Assembly: GCA_033032175.1 (NCBI GenBank)
Contig: CM065326.1
Location: 10,682,001-10,746,000, forward strand
Length of the DNA: 64,000 nt
DNA from: Saturnia japonica
Lineage: Eukaryota > Arthropoda > Insecta > Lepidoptera > Saturniidae
Reading direction: 5' to 3'
In this document: piece by piece, positions 1 through 11,500 of the stretch
Layout: every line of letters starts with the position of its first letter
How positions within the stretch are numbered: position 1 is the first letter of the stretch
Position numbers and translations under genes: made by a program
The notes under the pieces: model-generated
Databases searched by the model: none
What the model saw: only the letters and a program-made list of their open reading frames with translations
What the model was told of the DNA's origin: nothing

Positions 1-3000
1 CATGAAAATCCTGAAGAAAGCTGCTGGAACACGTGAGAGCCCCACCCTCGTGCCGTCCTGCTTTGATGCACGTATTGTCGGATGCATATGTAAGTGTTTT
101 CAACAATATTTATTTTGGAATTTACCTGACAACTCATCGAACTATATGAATTCAAATTTAAACAGTAAGCTACATGCAAGCTTGTAAAGAAGAACATGTA
201 AAATCATTCCATGGTAGTTGAAGAACACTGAGCCAAGCATGATTACTATGTCATATCATTACTATATTTTAAGCTGTGAAAATGTCTCCTGACTAGAGAT
301 GGGCAGTGGAAAAATACCTAAAGGGAAAAACCAGGTTAATATTGGAATTGGAGAACCCAAAGTGTGGATAAATATTTTGGATCTGAGACATGTAATGAGG
401 CAGGTCAGACCAGTTGGTGTTCTTAATGTTGGTAGCTGTTGGTGTGGTGAAACTTTGGTCCTAACATTGATGGTTTTGAGCTGAGAGTTTTTTTAATATA
501 CACACTGGATCATTTCAAAGTTTTATGTTAAAACATGGTTAGGTTAAAACCGGTCGGTAGGGATCATAACCACCATACACATGGTAATAAAATAAACAAC
601 TTCACAGTGGTTTCCTTTTGGATTGTCATGTTTCAGGATCACCCGCTGTATTTATTTATTAGGTATAGGTACATTCATCTGCCGGGTGTCCCATGACAAC
701 CAATTCTTTTTCAAAATAAATGTACTTAATTTAAGTATCCTGATTTAGTAAAGAATAGATTACTGTGAATTTAAACATGTCTAACATAAGTTATAATAAA
801 TTATGGATAATATTATATCTGTATTTATCTGTGGCAGATGTATATGAAACTCAAAAAAATTGGTTGCACTTACACTTTTTTGTTTGTTAACCTTTATTTT
901 ATGTTGATGTGAACAATATTTTTGCTTCCCATTCGTAACAGAAAACATCTCATAGAAATGAAAATGAGTATTATGTAATCATGTACAGCTCCATCTTATT
1001 AGAAATGATTTTAAGTTAGTAGTGTGGTAAGTAAGTAGAATTTTTTTTTTTTTATTTCTTCATTACGAATAACATTATCTTAATATCATTGCAATAATAA
1101 CATATTTCTTATTATTTTAAGTAAAACGTCAGACATAATGTAAGATTAATTGAAAACGAAAAAACCGTCAGTTCTACAAGGTAGAATCCCATCTCTACTC
1201 CTGGCCAATGTCCCTTCCTTCCTACAACATAGAATTCTTCATACAAAACATGAAGAGACGTTAGAGCAGGCTGGCATGACATTGATTACTGGCAATGGAT
1301 TACAGAACCTTCAATGATCACTGATGTTGTTGGTTTGCCCTGTGCTTATCATCAGGACATACAGGGCTGTCATTTTGCCCATAATATAAAAATAACACTG
1401 CTCAAGTTAGGAGTATGCATACCAGTACCTAATTTTAATTTAGTGCCAACTCCCTTTTAAGCTGATCTTAACCATAACAACTCTTATAATGTTGGTTGAT
1501 ACCATGTGAAGAAAAGTATTGTGGCAAGACATTTGTGCTTGTTTAAGTAATCATTTTTAAATTGTCAAGTTTTTATATTCAACAAAGGTGGCAAACAAGT
1601 ATACGGCTCGCCTGATGGTAAGCAACTGGCTGTAACATAGAGACCCTTGTAATACTATAAGTATCACTAGTGTGTTGCCTACCTTGAACCTCCCTACTCC
1701 AAAAAGCTCTGGAAGCCTCTACTCCCCACAGGATGACAACACAAGGTTATTTGGCTGTGTTCTTCTATTGGGTGGACGTATTCTGCCATTATGACTGCCG
1801 AAAGTAGAGAGAAATCTCCCAAGAAATTTACTCTGTGCTCTACCTCACTTAGAACCCCCTTACCCAAGGAACTCTGGAAAGCCCTACTCACGGCAGGAAC
1901 ACATTTCAAGATTATTTGGTTGTGATCTTCTGTATGGTGGAGGCATTGCACCAATCAGACTGCTCCAAGTAGAGAGAAATGACTAAATAAACTCCTTTAT
2001 GCCCTACCTCTTATACCATAATAATATATGATTCTTTATTTCCAGGCGAAGAGCACGCCACAGCCGTTACTTGGCTCTGGTTACATAAGGCAAGTTTTTT
2101 TCATGTATTTCAACAAGCCAAAACTAAAATGGAGGGGTAACAAACACTCCATATTAATTAAACAAAATTATGGGTATATAAAATTTGATCACAATGAATT
2201 TAGTTATTAACACAAAAGGATTTTATGATTCCATAATTTTAATAAAAATCTGTGAGTGTCTTGGAACACTCGGTTAGAACAAAGTTCGCAGCCTTGAACC
2301 AATAAGTGATCACCTATGACTGGGCAAAGCCAATAGTATACTAGCTATTGATAACTGTCTATGACGAAAACTCTTACACTTTTTTGCCTAGACCCCATCT
2401 GTCCTATCCCAAGTCTGTAAATGTGTCATAAAGAACTTTGTTCCAAAAATTGAATTTTCTTTAATATAACTTGAGCCATGTAAAACAACATCATACAAGT
2501 AATGATGGAAATATTTACTATACTTTGTTCATCATAAGAAATGCTACATGATGTGTCCTTAGACTGTAAATTGTTAGGTCATGCAAATTATGACTTAACC
2601 TAAAAACATGCATTTTGACTAGGTATCAATTATCATTATAAAAACATGATGATACTGATAATAAACCTATTTGTTTTTTCTTACCATATGAAGGTTACTT
2701 ACTAGTACTTAAAACTATATTACACCAGAATAATAAAATCAAAATCAAAGAACACTGGTGGATATTTAATTTATTAGCTGGTTTTTTAATTTGAAAAAGA
2801 AAATTTACTAATTTCTACTTTTTTCCAATTTAAATTATGCTGTAAGCATAAGATGCATATAGCAGAGATGTAATCTCTGTAATAATCATTTGACTTATGC
2901 AAACCTTATGATGAACAATGTATAATAGGTAGGTAATAATAAGTAGGTACTTTAAAAAATATTATTTTATATTTGTAACTACATTTTTTTTGCAAGCTAC

Positions 3001-3339
3001 ATTAAACAAGTGGTGCCCATAATGAATAAAAATATCATAATTTCTTTATAAACATACATTATTATGGATTGGTCATTGGCAAAGGGCATCACCTCATGCT
3101 GAATAAAACTTACGTGATTTGGCTGATTTTTATTAAACTTTTTGGTGATGGAAACTAATTTTATTTTTTCCTGAAAACTTGGAAAGTATTGCCTTTGTGT
3201 AAATAATATATCTGCCAATGCTAAATAAATATTCTTAGTGTAGACAAATTTATTATATTTTTATTTCCATTTACAGGACCACCCCCGCCGCTGCGAATGC
3301 GGACATTGGTACAAATTGGTTGAGAAGCAGTTCGTGTAA
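1..3339 (+). CDS. COX5B: Cytochrome c oxidase subunit 5B (COX5B), 3' part, three exons
   Basis: Nuclear-encoded, zinc-binding subunit of mitochondrial complex IV. I read exons 1-89 (open at the window edge), 2046-2089 and 3277-3339 (TAA at 3337-3339). The joined frame is continuous: exon 1 ends one base into a codon, completed by GC from exon 2, and exon 2 ends in phase 0. Family landmarks seen are PTLVPS, the RIVGC-IC motif, the TWLWLHK segment and the C-terminal RRCECGHWYKLVEKQF; the four cysteines in two C-x-C pairs are the expected zinc ligands. The upstream part (mitochondrial presequence and start) lies outside the window, so the ATG at position 2 is internal. Intron 1 has a normal GTAAGT donor. 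Intron 2 begins AAG|GCAAGT, a GC-AG intron. The 3' UTR has AATAAA-like hexamers near 3381 and 3510. Very likely a functional host gene. Confidence 0.93.
90..2045 (+). other. COX5B intron 1
   Basis: GT donor at 90, AG acceptor ending at 2045 (tttccag). Mostly AT-rich single-copy-looking sequence. Its 3' third holds a dispersed repeat, listed separately. No convincing coding sequence is visible. Confidence 0.8.
1586..1995. repeat. Lepidopteran-type dispersed repeat with an internal tandem duplication
   Basis: Begins with a block (ggcaaacaag.atacggctc.cctgatggtaagc) that I recognise as a very common lepidopteran interspersed repeat; a second relative lies at 17590-17830. Behind it are two diverged tandem units of about 160 bp (roughly 1680-1840 and 1840-1995), both containing a 'ttggYtgtg.tcttct' block and ending in agtagagagaaat. 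The minus-strand open frame here is a by-product of the duplication. Confidence 0.55.
2090..3276 (+). other. COX5B intron 2 (GC-AG)
   Basis: The donor is AAG|GCAAGT at 2087-2095 and the acceptor is tttacag ending at 3276. AT-rich, with no coding sequence or recognisable transposon. Confidence 0.75.
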
Positions 3340-3909
3340 ACACAAACATGTTTAGTTTTTACCAGTAGTGATACATCCGCAAAATAAATACGCATCATGG
3401 TTGCACACAGTCTTTCGTTACCATGGTATACAGTGTCGCCATAAGCAATCATTGTTAAATTAAGATGCGTTAGTTTTCAATTACTAAAATCGATACTAAT
3501 AAATGATAAGCATAAATAAACATTGTTTTATTGCTTCTTAAGATGTATAATTATGTATTGTAATAAGGTGTTACGGTTACGATGTAGTTGAATAAAAAAT
3601 TTGACTGATATTAAATTTTATTTTAGGTGTAGTTTCTTGCAAATACCGCTCGGTAGAATTGCAATCTGAATAAATAATAATAGTAGGAATCGACTAGATG
3701 TTATTTGTCAACAACTATTGAACTCTGAGCTCACCATATATATGGAATTCAAGTGTCTAATTTTCCAATTAGTGTAGGCCAGAAAGAGCGTCGCCTTATC
3801 AAAGGTAATTAGGTAACTGAAAGACGATGTATTTATGTCCTTGAGTACGAATTACTTTCCATTTTAAACCAAAATGAACATGGATAAAGAATTTAAGAAC
3901 AACGTACTT

Positions 3910-4236
3910 CTTACTTCTTCCTAACTTGGCAACCAGTCCTCTTTAATGAAGACCATTACTGCCATTATCGAGTGAATTATATTGTCATGTGGTATGACGA
4001 TTCAGTATCCTAACAAGATGGTGGCTCCCTTGTTAGAACGTTTCTAGGAAGTTTTTGTGGGATCTCGGAATGAATGCTTTCAGCTTATATTTATAATTCA
4101 ACTCACTTATGCACAAAAACCAAACTATATCACGCAAAACGCCACCAATATTACATAATACAGGGTCAAAAACCTAAGTAAATGAATTAAAAATAACAAC
4201 CACAACATGTCACTTCAAGATCCCGCCAAATACTCC
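3910..4236 (-). mobile_element. SINE-like element, GAA-tailed family, copy 1
   Basis: 327-bp element flanked by a 12-bp direct repeat (aacaacgtactt at 3898-3909 and 4237-4248). Read on the minus strand it starts near ggcgggatcttgaagtg and ends in a GAA-rich tail (here ttcttacttcttcc on the plus strand). The same body occurs at 29551-29879 and 35297-35628, and partly at 4385-4640, 7548-8456 and 42668-42826. Target duplication plus a simple tail indicate LINE-driven retroposition; I see no clear tRNA-type A/B boxes, so its origin is undetermined. Confidence 0.7.
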
Positions 4237-4384
4237 AACAACGTACTTTGCCCTTGAATTAATTTATCTACTATAAAATTCAATCTTTCTATGTGTTTTG
4301 GACCTAGCAACATTAGTTGACGCCAAAGATCAAGTTTTTACAGTCAACCTAAGTCTGTGCTTGTAACAGAGGTAATCCTAGAGA

Positions 4385-4640
4385 TCTTTAGATATCATGT
4401 TGTGGTTTTCATTTTAATTCATCAACATGTTGTTGACCCTATATTATGTAATATTGATGGCATTATTCGTGATATCGATTGGTTATTGTGCATGTGTGAA
4501 GTGAATTATAAATATAAAGTGGAAAAATGCATATTGAGATCTCACAAAAACACCCTAGATAGCCAGTCAGACCCTGCTTATAAGTATTAGAAAATACATT
4601 GAAAACTTAAAAACATTGACACTGGCAAATGCTGTTTGCG
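4385..4640 (+). mobile_element. SINE-like GAA family, partial diverged copy
   Basis: Same body as the 3910-4236 element but in the opposite orientation (catgttgtggtttt, then tgaccctatattatgtaat). It shares a longer 3' segment (attgacactggcaaatgc) only with the 7548-8456 copy, suggesting a subfamily. The 77-codon open frame is incidental. Confidence 0.55.
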
Positions 4641-7600
4641 TAGTCCTCCTTACTTCGTCTACCCTTCATAGGGGAAATCATAGAAAATTAACACACTCAT
4701 TGTTATCTCCACATTTTTTTTTGGCGGGATTTTCACCTGCCATGTTGCATTTATTTTAATTAACTGGTTATACGCAGAATAGAAGCGAGAAAGCGTGGTG
4801 GCGGAGCGGGGCAGCGCGTCTGCGGTGCCGTCTACACAACCCCTTACGGTTGGTACAATCCAACGCGTTCAGGTAGCGGCGTATTTGTATTCGACGGCAA
4901 GTCGAACGCGTTGGTTTGATCTTCCCTTTAGTGTAGGTAACTGATTATTTTCTAAGATTTTATTATTCTGAAAAACAAGATAGAAAACGACTATCGTTGC
5001 TTCTACCAAACTTGATCGTTTTTCACATTAATATTTTCGTTGGGATATTTTATTCTCGGGGAATCACAGTTCAGCAACAAAATAACGTAAAATTGTTACC
5101 TATTAAAGTAAAACTTTTATTAGATCGTCTCAAATTTTTTGGTCTGTGTGTTGCATGTCGCGTGACGGTCGGCCACGGAGTAGGGATGGCAGTGCCTATA
5201 GTTCGCAGCAACTGACCGTGTAGTGTATAGACTATTACTCATTTGTGAATTTAAGTTAAATGTCTATAATGTAAAAAAAAGTTTCACTTTTACCGTGGTT
5301 TTATAAAACCACACAATCAATTTTTATCTCTGATAACGTAACGCAACTTAAATTATATCAAGTCATAGAGAATATAGTACACAGAGATAAATAACATTAT
5401 AGTACATTTAAACATTGCATTCGTACCAAATTCACAGCCATAATAATTTTGCCAGTATTACTATCACAAAGATAATATAGTTTACTTTTAATTGGGTATA
5501 CTTTTAATATCCAGCAGGTAATTTATAAAAACTTTAATAGTGAGGTAGAATTAAATTTGTCACTAGAAATCATAAATAAATTAAAATTCGCTAAAAGAAT
5601 GAATTATTAGATCGCCATGTATGGTCAAAAGTCACCAGATCTAGAGTTAAATTTTTAAGTTGGCAGCACTGAGCAGGGTTTGATATCCAAGCAGTGATGC
5701 CAGGTGCACTCTAATTATATTAGATTCATTGTAACTGTAGTGCATTTACTGTATATTGTTTTACACGAATACGGTATGTTACGCTACTGTAATGTATGCA
5801 TTTTCTGTCCGTAATCTCTTCAGCGCTTATTTGCGCTATAGGTACCGAAATTTCTCAGCGGCGAAGGATGACCAACAGAGAAAATTATCTAGCTTCACTA
5901 ACCAATTATTTATAACAATCAGGCACGTGATATTTTGTCAGGAGGTATTCAAATGATTTTAAAAATCGGTCTTTATTAATTTTTATGTTCGTTTATCAGT
6001 CATTTCTAGTCTCTGTCTCTAATTTGGATTAACTTGTTTTTAGGTGATGAAAAACAATACTTCTCGATGGTGGCTACGACATTTCTAACCTAATATAAAC
6101 CTTGCTAAAGAGCTAAAAATAAATACTCACAAAAATAATTAATATTTACAATTGAGTTTTTGCCGACTATTCCCAATAACGGGGATGTTTTCAGAACCAG
6201 TAATATTGTTTCAACATTGATTGTTGTCTTCTTAGAGCCTAAATTGAATTAAATAGGTATATTATGATATAGTAACACAGAGCACGACAAAAAGTTTAGT
6301 GGTTTAAAAATAAAGAAAAAGCATGGGTTGATTACAAATACAATAAAAAGTATTATTTTAACTCGCCAGGCTATATTGTTCAATGCAATTGGTTGTTAAC
6401 TTATGATCTAAATAGTATAATGATAAAAGCGTTAAGTTATCAAATTTATTAAAATACACCTTGTAATATATAATAAAATTTTATTATCTATTTTAGAATA
6501 CACTGTATTTCTCTTTATGAATTACTGTATTTATAAAGTCAACTGCTGAGTGTTATATATTTACGTTCAAAACCATAGAACAATATACTCTCTAACATTC
6601 AAACACAGTAAATTTCTAATGTAACCTGGCAACTTTACGTCCAAATATAATTTTATTATCTTATTTATTTTTTATTATTATATTTTGTAATTATGATAGA
6701 AAATAACGAATTGATGCTGTACTAAATAAAGTAATCCGAAATCTGCATCGGTAATAAGATACAATGACTCGTAAGTACATGTTTATACTTTGTATGTTGT
6801 TTAAATCGTTATACTTACACAAAACAGTTTTGAATAGTTTCTACTAAACAGCTGATCTTTGCTAAGAATATTGTTTTCGTATTATTACTTTATGATAGGT
6901 TAAGATTTAGGTACTTTCTAATGGAGCGACGAGAGTGCCTGAATTTTTACAACTTTTATTTGTAATGAGTAATTTGGATGTTACCCTTATCCTATTTCAC
7001 TATTTCTGATTCAATGTATAACCGACCATTGATATAATGTTAAATAGTTCAAAGTAAAATAGAAAAGATATTTCTATCTATTTTATAAAAAAAATACTAG
7101 CTTCTACCTGTGACTTCGTTTTCATAGACTTCACAATTGGGACCAGAGAGAAATGAAAAAATTATATTTATTCGAATAAAAAGTATCCTATGTGTTAATA
7201 AAATTATCTGTTTGCCAAATTTCTTCCAAATCCGATTACACGGTTTTCACATTTATAATATGAATAGGATTTTTATTTATAGTTAAACTTAAAAATTATA
7301 CACTAGAAAACTTGCTCCATGTTTTAAAATGAGAATACATATAGCAGTTGGAATGTAAAATAAAAGGGGACCCTAAGAAGACTTGGATGAACTGTGTGAA
7401 AGAGGGCAAGCATGAGTGAGTGTACAGATGACGGGTGACAGGCTGGAATGGAAGTAGAATATGTGCTGTGCTGCCCCCACTTAGTGTGAGACAAGGGCAG
7501 GAAGAAGAAAAAGAACATATCTAGCATTACTAGAGTTTTGGTAAATATTATAACATCTGCAGCTGATCTCCTTCTTCTTCTTGTTTTGGCACTGCAAAAA

Positions 7601-7829
7601 GCATTTGCCAGTGTCAATATTTTTAAGCCCACAAATTATTTTCTAATATTCAAAGTGGAGTCTAACTAGAGGTGGCCCCTTGCTAGGACTATCCAGGGAG
7701 TGCTTGTGACATCTCAAAATGCATGTTGTCAGTTTATATATATAAGCCACTTCACATATGCATAATAACCAAAATATATCACGCAAAATGCCACACATAT
7801 TATTTAATATTGGGTCAAAGAACCTAAGT

Positions 7830-8397
7830 TGAAGTAATGATGGCTCAGTTGATAGTGTGTATGGACACCACATTGATCAACATGAGTTCATAAACATAAC
7901 ATGCCATCACACCTGTATTCCCCGAAGGGTTAGGCAGAGGTGTACTAATGTACACCCACAGTTCGTCAAGTATGCTTTAGGTCCCATGTAATAGGGGGCG
8001 AGCCTATTGTCATTAACCGGGCACAATACCAAACTCCAAGCTGCTACTAAGAATTTCATAGGAAAAACCCAATAACACTTTGCTCGATCTGAGATTCAAA
8101 CCCAGGACCTTGCTCATAGCAGTCGCTCTTACGACCACTAGACTAACGAGGCAGCTAACATGAGTTCAAATCCCTGCAATAAGCCCGTGCTTTCGGTGAA
8201 GGAAAACTTTATGATGAAACTATGGTATGGTAGTAGAGTTTTCTTCTAATGCCTGACTGACTAGCTACCACCTCAAGTAAAAATCTATGCCAAGCACCAA
8301 TAGGTGTGTTCCGACAGCTGCACTTGAGGGCCAGTCTTCCACTAGGCTTAGCATGTTCTCATCTTGAACCACATTGAATATTTTAAGTAACAATAAA
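7830..8397 (+). mobile_element. tRNA-like SINE family A (interrupted)
   Basis: Plus-oriented. The A-box-like segment is atggctcagttgatag near 7837 and the B-box-like segment is gagttcaaatccctgc near 8162, followed by a body with ctttcggtgaagg. The same family occurs at 21085-21240 (+), 28755-28935 (-) and 34497-34679 (-). A family B SINE splits it at 7891-8156. Confidence 0.65.
7891..8156 (-). mobile_element. tRNA-like SINE family B, 266 bp, nested
   Basis: Inserted in the family A SINE with a perfect 12-bp target duplication (aacatgagttca at 7879-7890 and 8157-8168). On the minus strand the head reads cctcgttagtctagtggtc (A box-like), followed by ggtcctgggtttgaatctc (B box-like). I recognise the body (ataggggg-cgagcctattgtcatta) as a common lepidopteran repeat. 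Confidence 0.75.
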
Positions 8398-8551
8398 AAA
8401 ATGAATTATCTAAAATAAAAATCACAATATGACAGCTCAAGATCCCACCAAAAAATCTCTGTACTTGGTGATCATTGTTAAATGTTGCCATGTTAAAAGA
8501 AATACCAATGAGCCATTAAATTAAGGAGTGTATAATTTTTTATATTTGCAG

Positions 8552-11500
8552 GTAACTTATCATGCAGTAGTATTTTTAATGTGTATATAGCAGACGGTTT
8601 TGCCGATGACTGTGATGAGCTTATACGCAGATGCACACGGTTAAGCACACTCAGCTATGAGAAATTTTGTGATGTATGGAAGGAAATGCAATTTGCAGCT
8701 ATATTTCAGTAATTATAAATTTTTTTTATAGTAGCTCAGCAAGTTGACTGTAATATCTTTGAAGGTAAGCACAGTGCAATCCTAACATAACAACAACAAC
8801 TGAGAGATCAAAATCTATTGGATGCTGGCTTTCTATCTCTATCTATCAAATCTCTTTCTATCTTGTTACGCTTGAAGGACCACAGTTTCACAGTCCCACA
8901 AAGCATAGAGAACTGTTTAGTTGTTGTGGTGAGGGATTATTTTTTTTAAGTTTTTGATGTTTTTACCTTTTTTTTGCATTGCAGTGTTAAATAGCCTCTT
9001 AATCACTTTGAAGAACCAGTGATAAAACAATTATCGTTTACAATTAATGCGCTTAATAATTATAGATTATGGTTTTCATTATGATTATTTCTGTTTTTAA
9101 ACAACTTCATTTAAATAAAACATACTATCTATAGAGTTAATAAAATTTAGGTGTCTGTTTGTAATGTTTTTATCTATTATCTTATTATCTAGTGATCATA
9201 TAAGAATTTAATTTTCAAAAAATTTATTGCTATTGTTGAAGTAACATATTTTGTTAATCCACATAATGTAAATCAAATTCATTTCCTGAAGGTGTAAAAG
9301 ATAGGACCAAAGGCAGTGCCAACAAATGCTTTCATAAGTAATAGTTTGTATAACTTACGTTTTTCACGAAAGTTGATGAACATATAAAGTTTAGCTGGGA
9401 TTAAAAAAATGGGACATAATTATGAAACGAACGAAACCGCGGGCAAAGCGCCTAGTATCCAACTATATGGTTCTCAATTTGACTAGAGTGACCTGACTGA
9501 TTATAACTTTTATATTCTCTTAATTTCAGTAATAGGAACTCAAGTGCAGAGATTGCGGAGCTGTCTGAAGAAGTCTTACAGATAGCCAAGCGTTACATGA
9601 TTACACACAACATTAATTTCGAGGTTTGCTTATAGAATAATCTATAATAGCGTTAATTTGCAACTATAAGTCTCTAGAAAACTCTACAGTCCACACTGAA
9701 TAGGCAAACTGCAGCACCTGTTCTAAGAGGCAGTTTAAGAAGTCACTAGATTATTATTTTTTACTTATTTCTATAAAGCGTTCTGGGTTCACTGTAATAT
9801 TGATTGATTGTTTATTTGATTATAGAACGCATGCTAAGTTGATTATTTTAAATGCGCTTGTAGTGTGTGTGTTGTCTCTGTCAGGGGAGTTCCCTATACA
9901 TATTTTAGATACGTCAAATGCTTATAGTATGGGTGGAAATTTTTGCCCCAGTTCACAAAAACCTTATATCCTTAGAAGCCAGGATTAGATAAGGAAAAAA
10001 CAATCATTCAAAAGAAATTTAGTTACTTTTGATGTGACAACGTCTTATAATTCGATGGAGCCGGCTGCACGCACGAAAAAACATGACTCATGCGGCGTTA
10101 CCTCGCTCTGAGGCGTTCCATTTAAGGCTTGAAGTGCAAGCGAGAGCGCGGAACGAGCGACAAAGAGGCACAATCGGCCTTCGTGTTCGGCAGCGTTCGA
10201 CATCTGTCTCTCTCCTACTTGAGTGAGCGATGCGTCCGCGTGGACAGCTGCTATACAATAATACACTTACATGTTTTCGTCAAGTATAAAGTGCAGTGAA
10301 AAGTAATGTGGTCTCAATTGTTTATAGCAACGATAATTGCGGCGATAAAGGTAATGATTCTTTCGATATTATTTGAAAAATTATACCATTCCATCAGTAT
10401 TTTCTTATGACGTTGTCGCGTTCAACTATCGTCAGTAAGCCGACTTTACAGACAAACGTTTTTTTTTTTTTAAATAATTTGTTATCATATTATTCTATAT
10501 AAAACAAAGTCCCCCGCCGCGTCTGTCTGAACGCTATAAACTCAAAAACTACCGAACGGATTTTCATAAGGTTTTAAGGTTTTGTGTAAATTGGCTGAAA
10601 TATGACGATGATTGTTGAAGATGTCGAAAAAATCATACCGACTCTTTTAATGACGTGCGCCGCTTAAACGTATCCACTTACGCAGCCTCGTGACGAGCTG
10701 CCTTATCGTGAGCGTACCGCGGGCTGCGCAAAGTTCGCGTGTCTCTACTTGAGGCACAAAATAGAGCAACGAGGCAACTGGCCTCTGCCTGATCCACGTT
10801 TCTTTCAGTTTCGCGTTATCCGCCATGGTCGAGGCACGTAAAATCGCTGCAGCTTTAGTAGTAATTAGACACTACAAAAGGAAAGAAAGCTAGAAACGAA
10901 AACATCGATGGCGGATCAAAGAATTATATCGTCAGAGAAACGCTCAAGCGAAATAAAGAAAAGATTTATTTTTTTATTTTATTATTATTTACCTGATCCC
11001 TTTATGAGGCATTGTTTATGTCTAGGATTTTCCCTCCGAAATAATGCACATAGTGCGGTCATTTTGTTTTTTACTTTCGCCACGCCTATTTTTTCGGCCA
11101 TTATTCTGAAAGAATCTTCTTTAAATTGTTTATTATAATGGATGCGGGGCGGTAGGATCCTACAAATACCTGTGGCCTTCGTTTAACTTGATTAACTCGA
11201 TATATTTTTCTTTATCCATTTTGCTGCGTACCGAATGTACCGAGCACACGTACAATCGTCTCTACTGAATTCACGGCTCATCTATTTATTACTTTACTAT
11301 ATGCGGCTCACACTGCGGCGCCTTTGAGAAATTTGAGCATGCGCATTTACCGAGACCGAATAGCTTGTGCCGCGGCCGCCTCAATCCGGGAGATGACAAA
11401 TTTTGGAGAATATTTTGAACACTTTATATGTTGAAAATAATACCTATGAATAATTATTTTTTCATTCTTACAGTATAAAAAGTGATTTAAAAATTCAGTT

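Larger units (their letters stand above)
7548..8456 (-). mobile_element. SINE-like GAA family copy split by nested SINEs
   Basis: Two pieces of the same element as 3910-4236 (7548-7829 and 8398-8456), in register with the intact copies but separated by about 570 bp. The interruption falls right after 'ggtcaaagaacctaagt', and the body resumes at 'aaatgaatta'. The insert is itself a SINE interrupted by another SINE. Confidence 0.65.
3340..8551. other. Region between COX5B and the first SNAPC1 exon found
   Basis: 5.2 kb with no supported protein-coding exon. It holds three copies of the GAA-tailed SINE-like family (about 3910-4236, 4385-4640, 7548-8456), a short GC-rich island at 4780-4930, and AT-rich unique sequence. 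The missing 5' coding exon and promoter of SNAPC1 probably lie here, but I could not identify them. Confidence 0.6.

Noticed and set aside
4357..4590. 77-codon frame similar to one at 7643-7873
   Set aside because: Both are the GAA-tailed SINE-like element; the similarity is DNA-level repeat identity.
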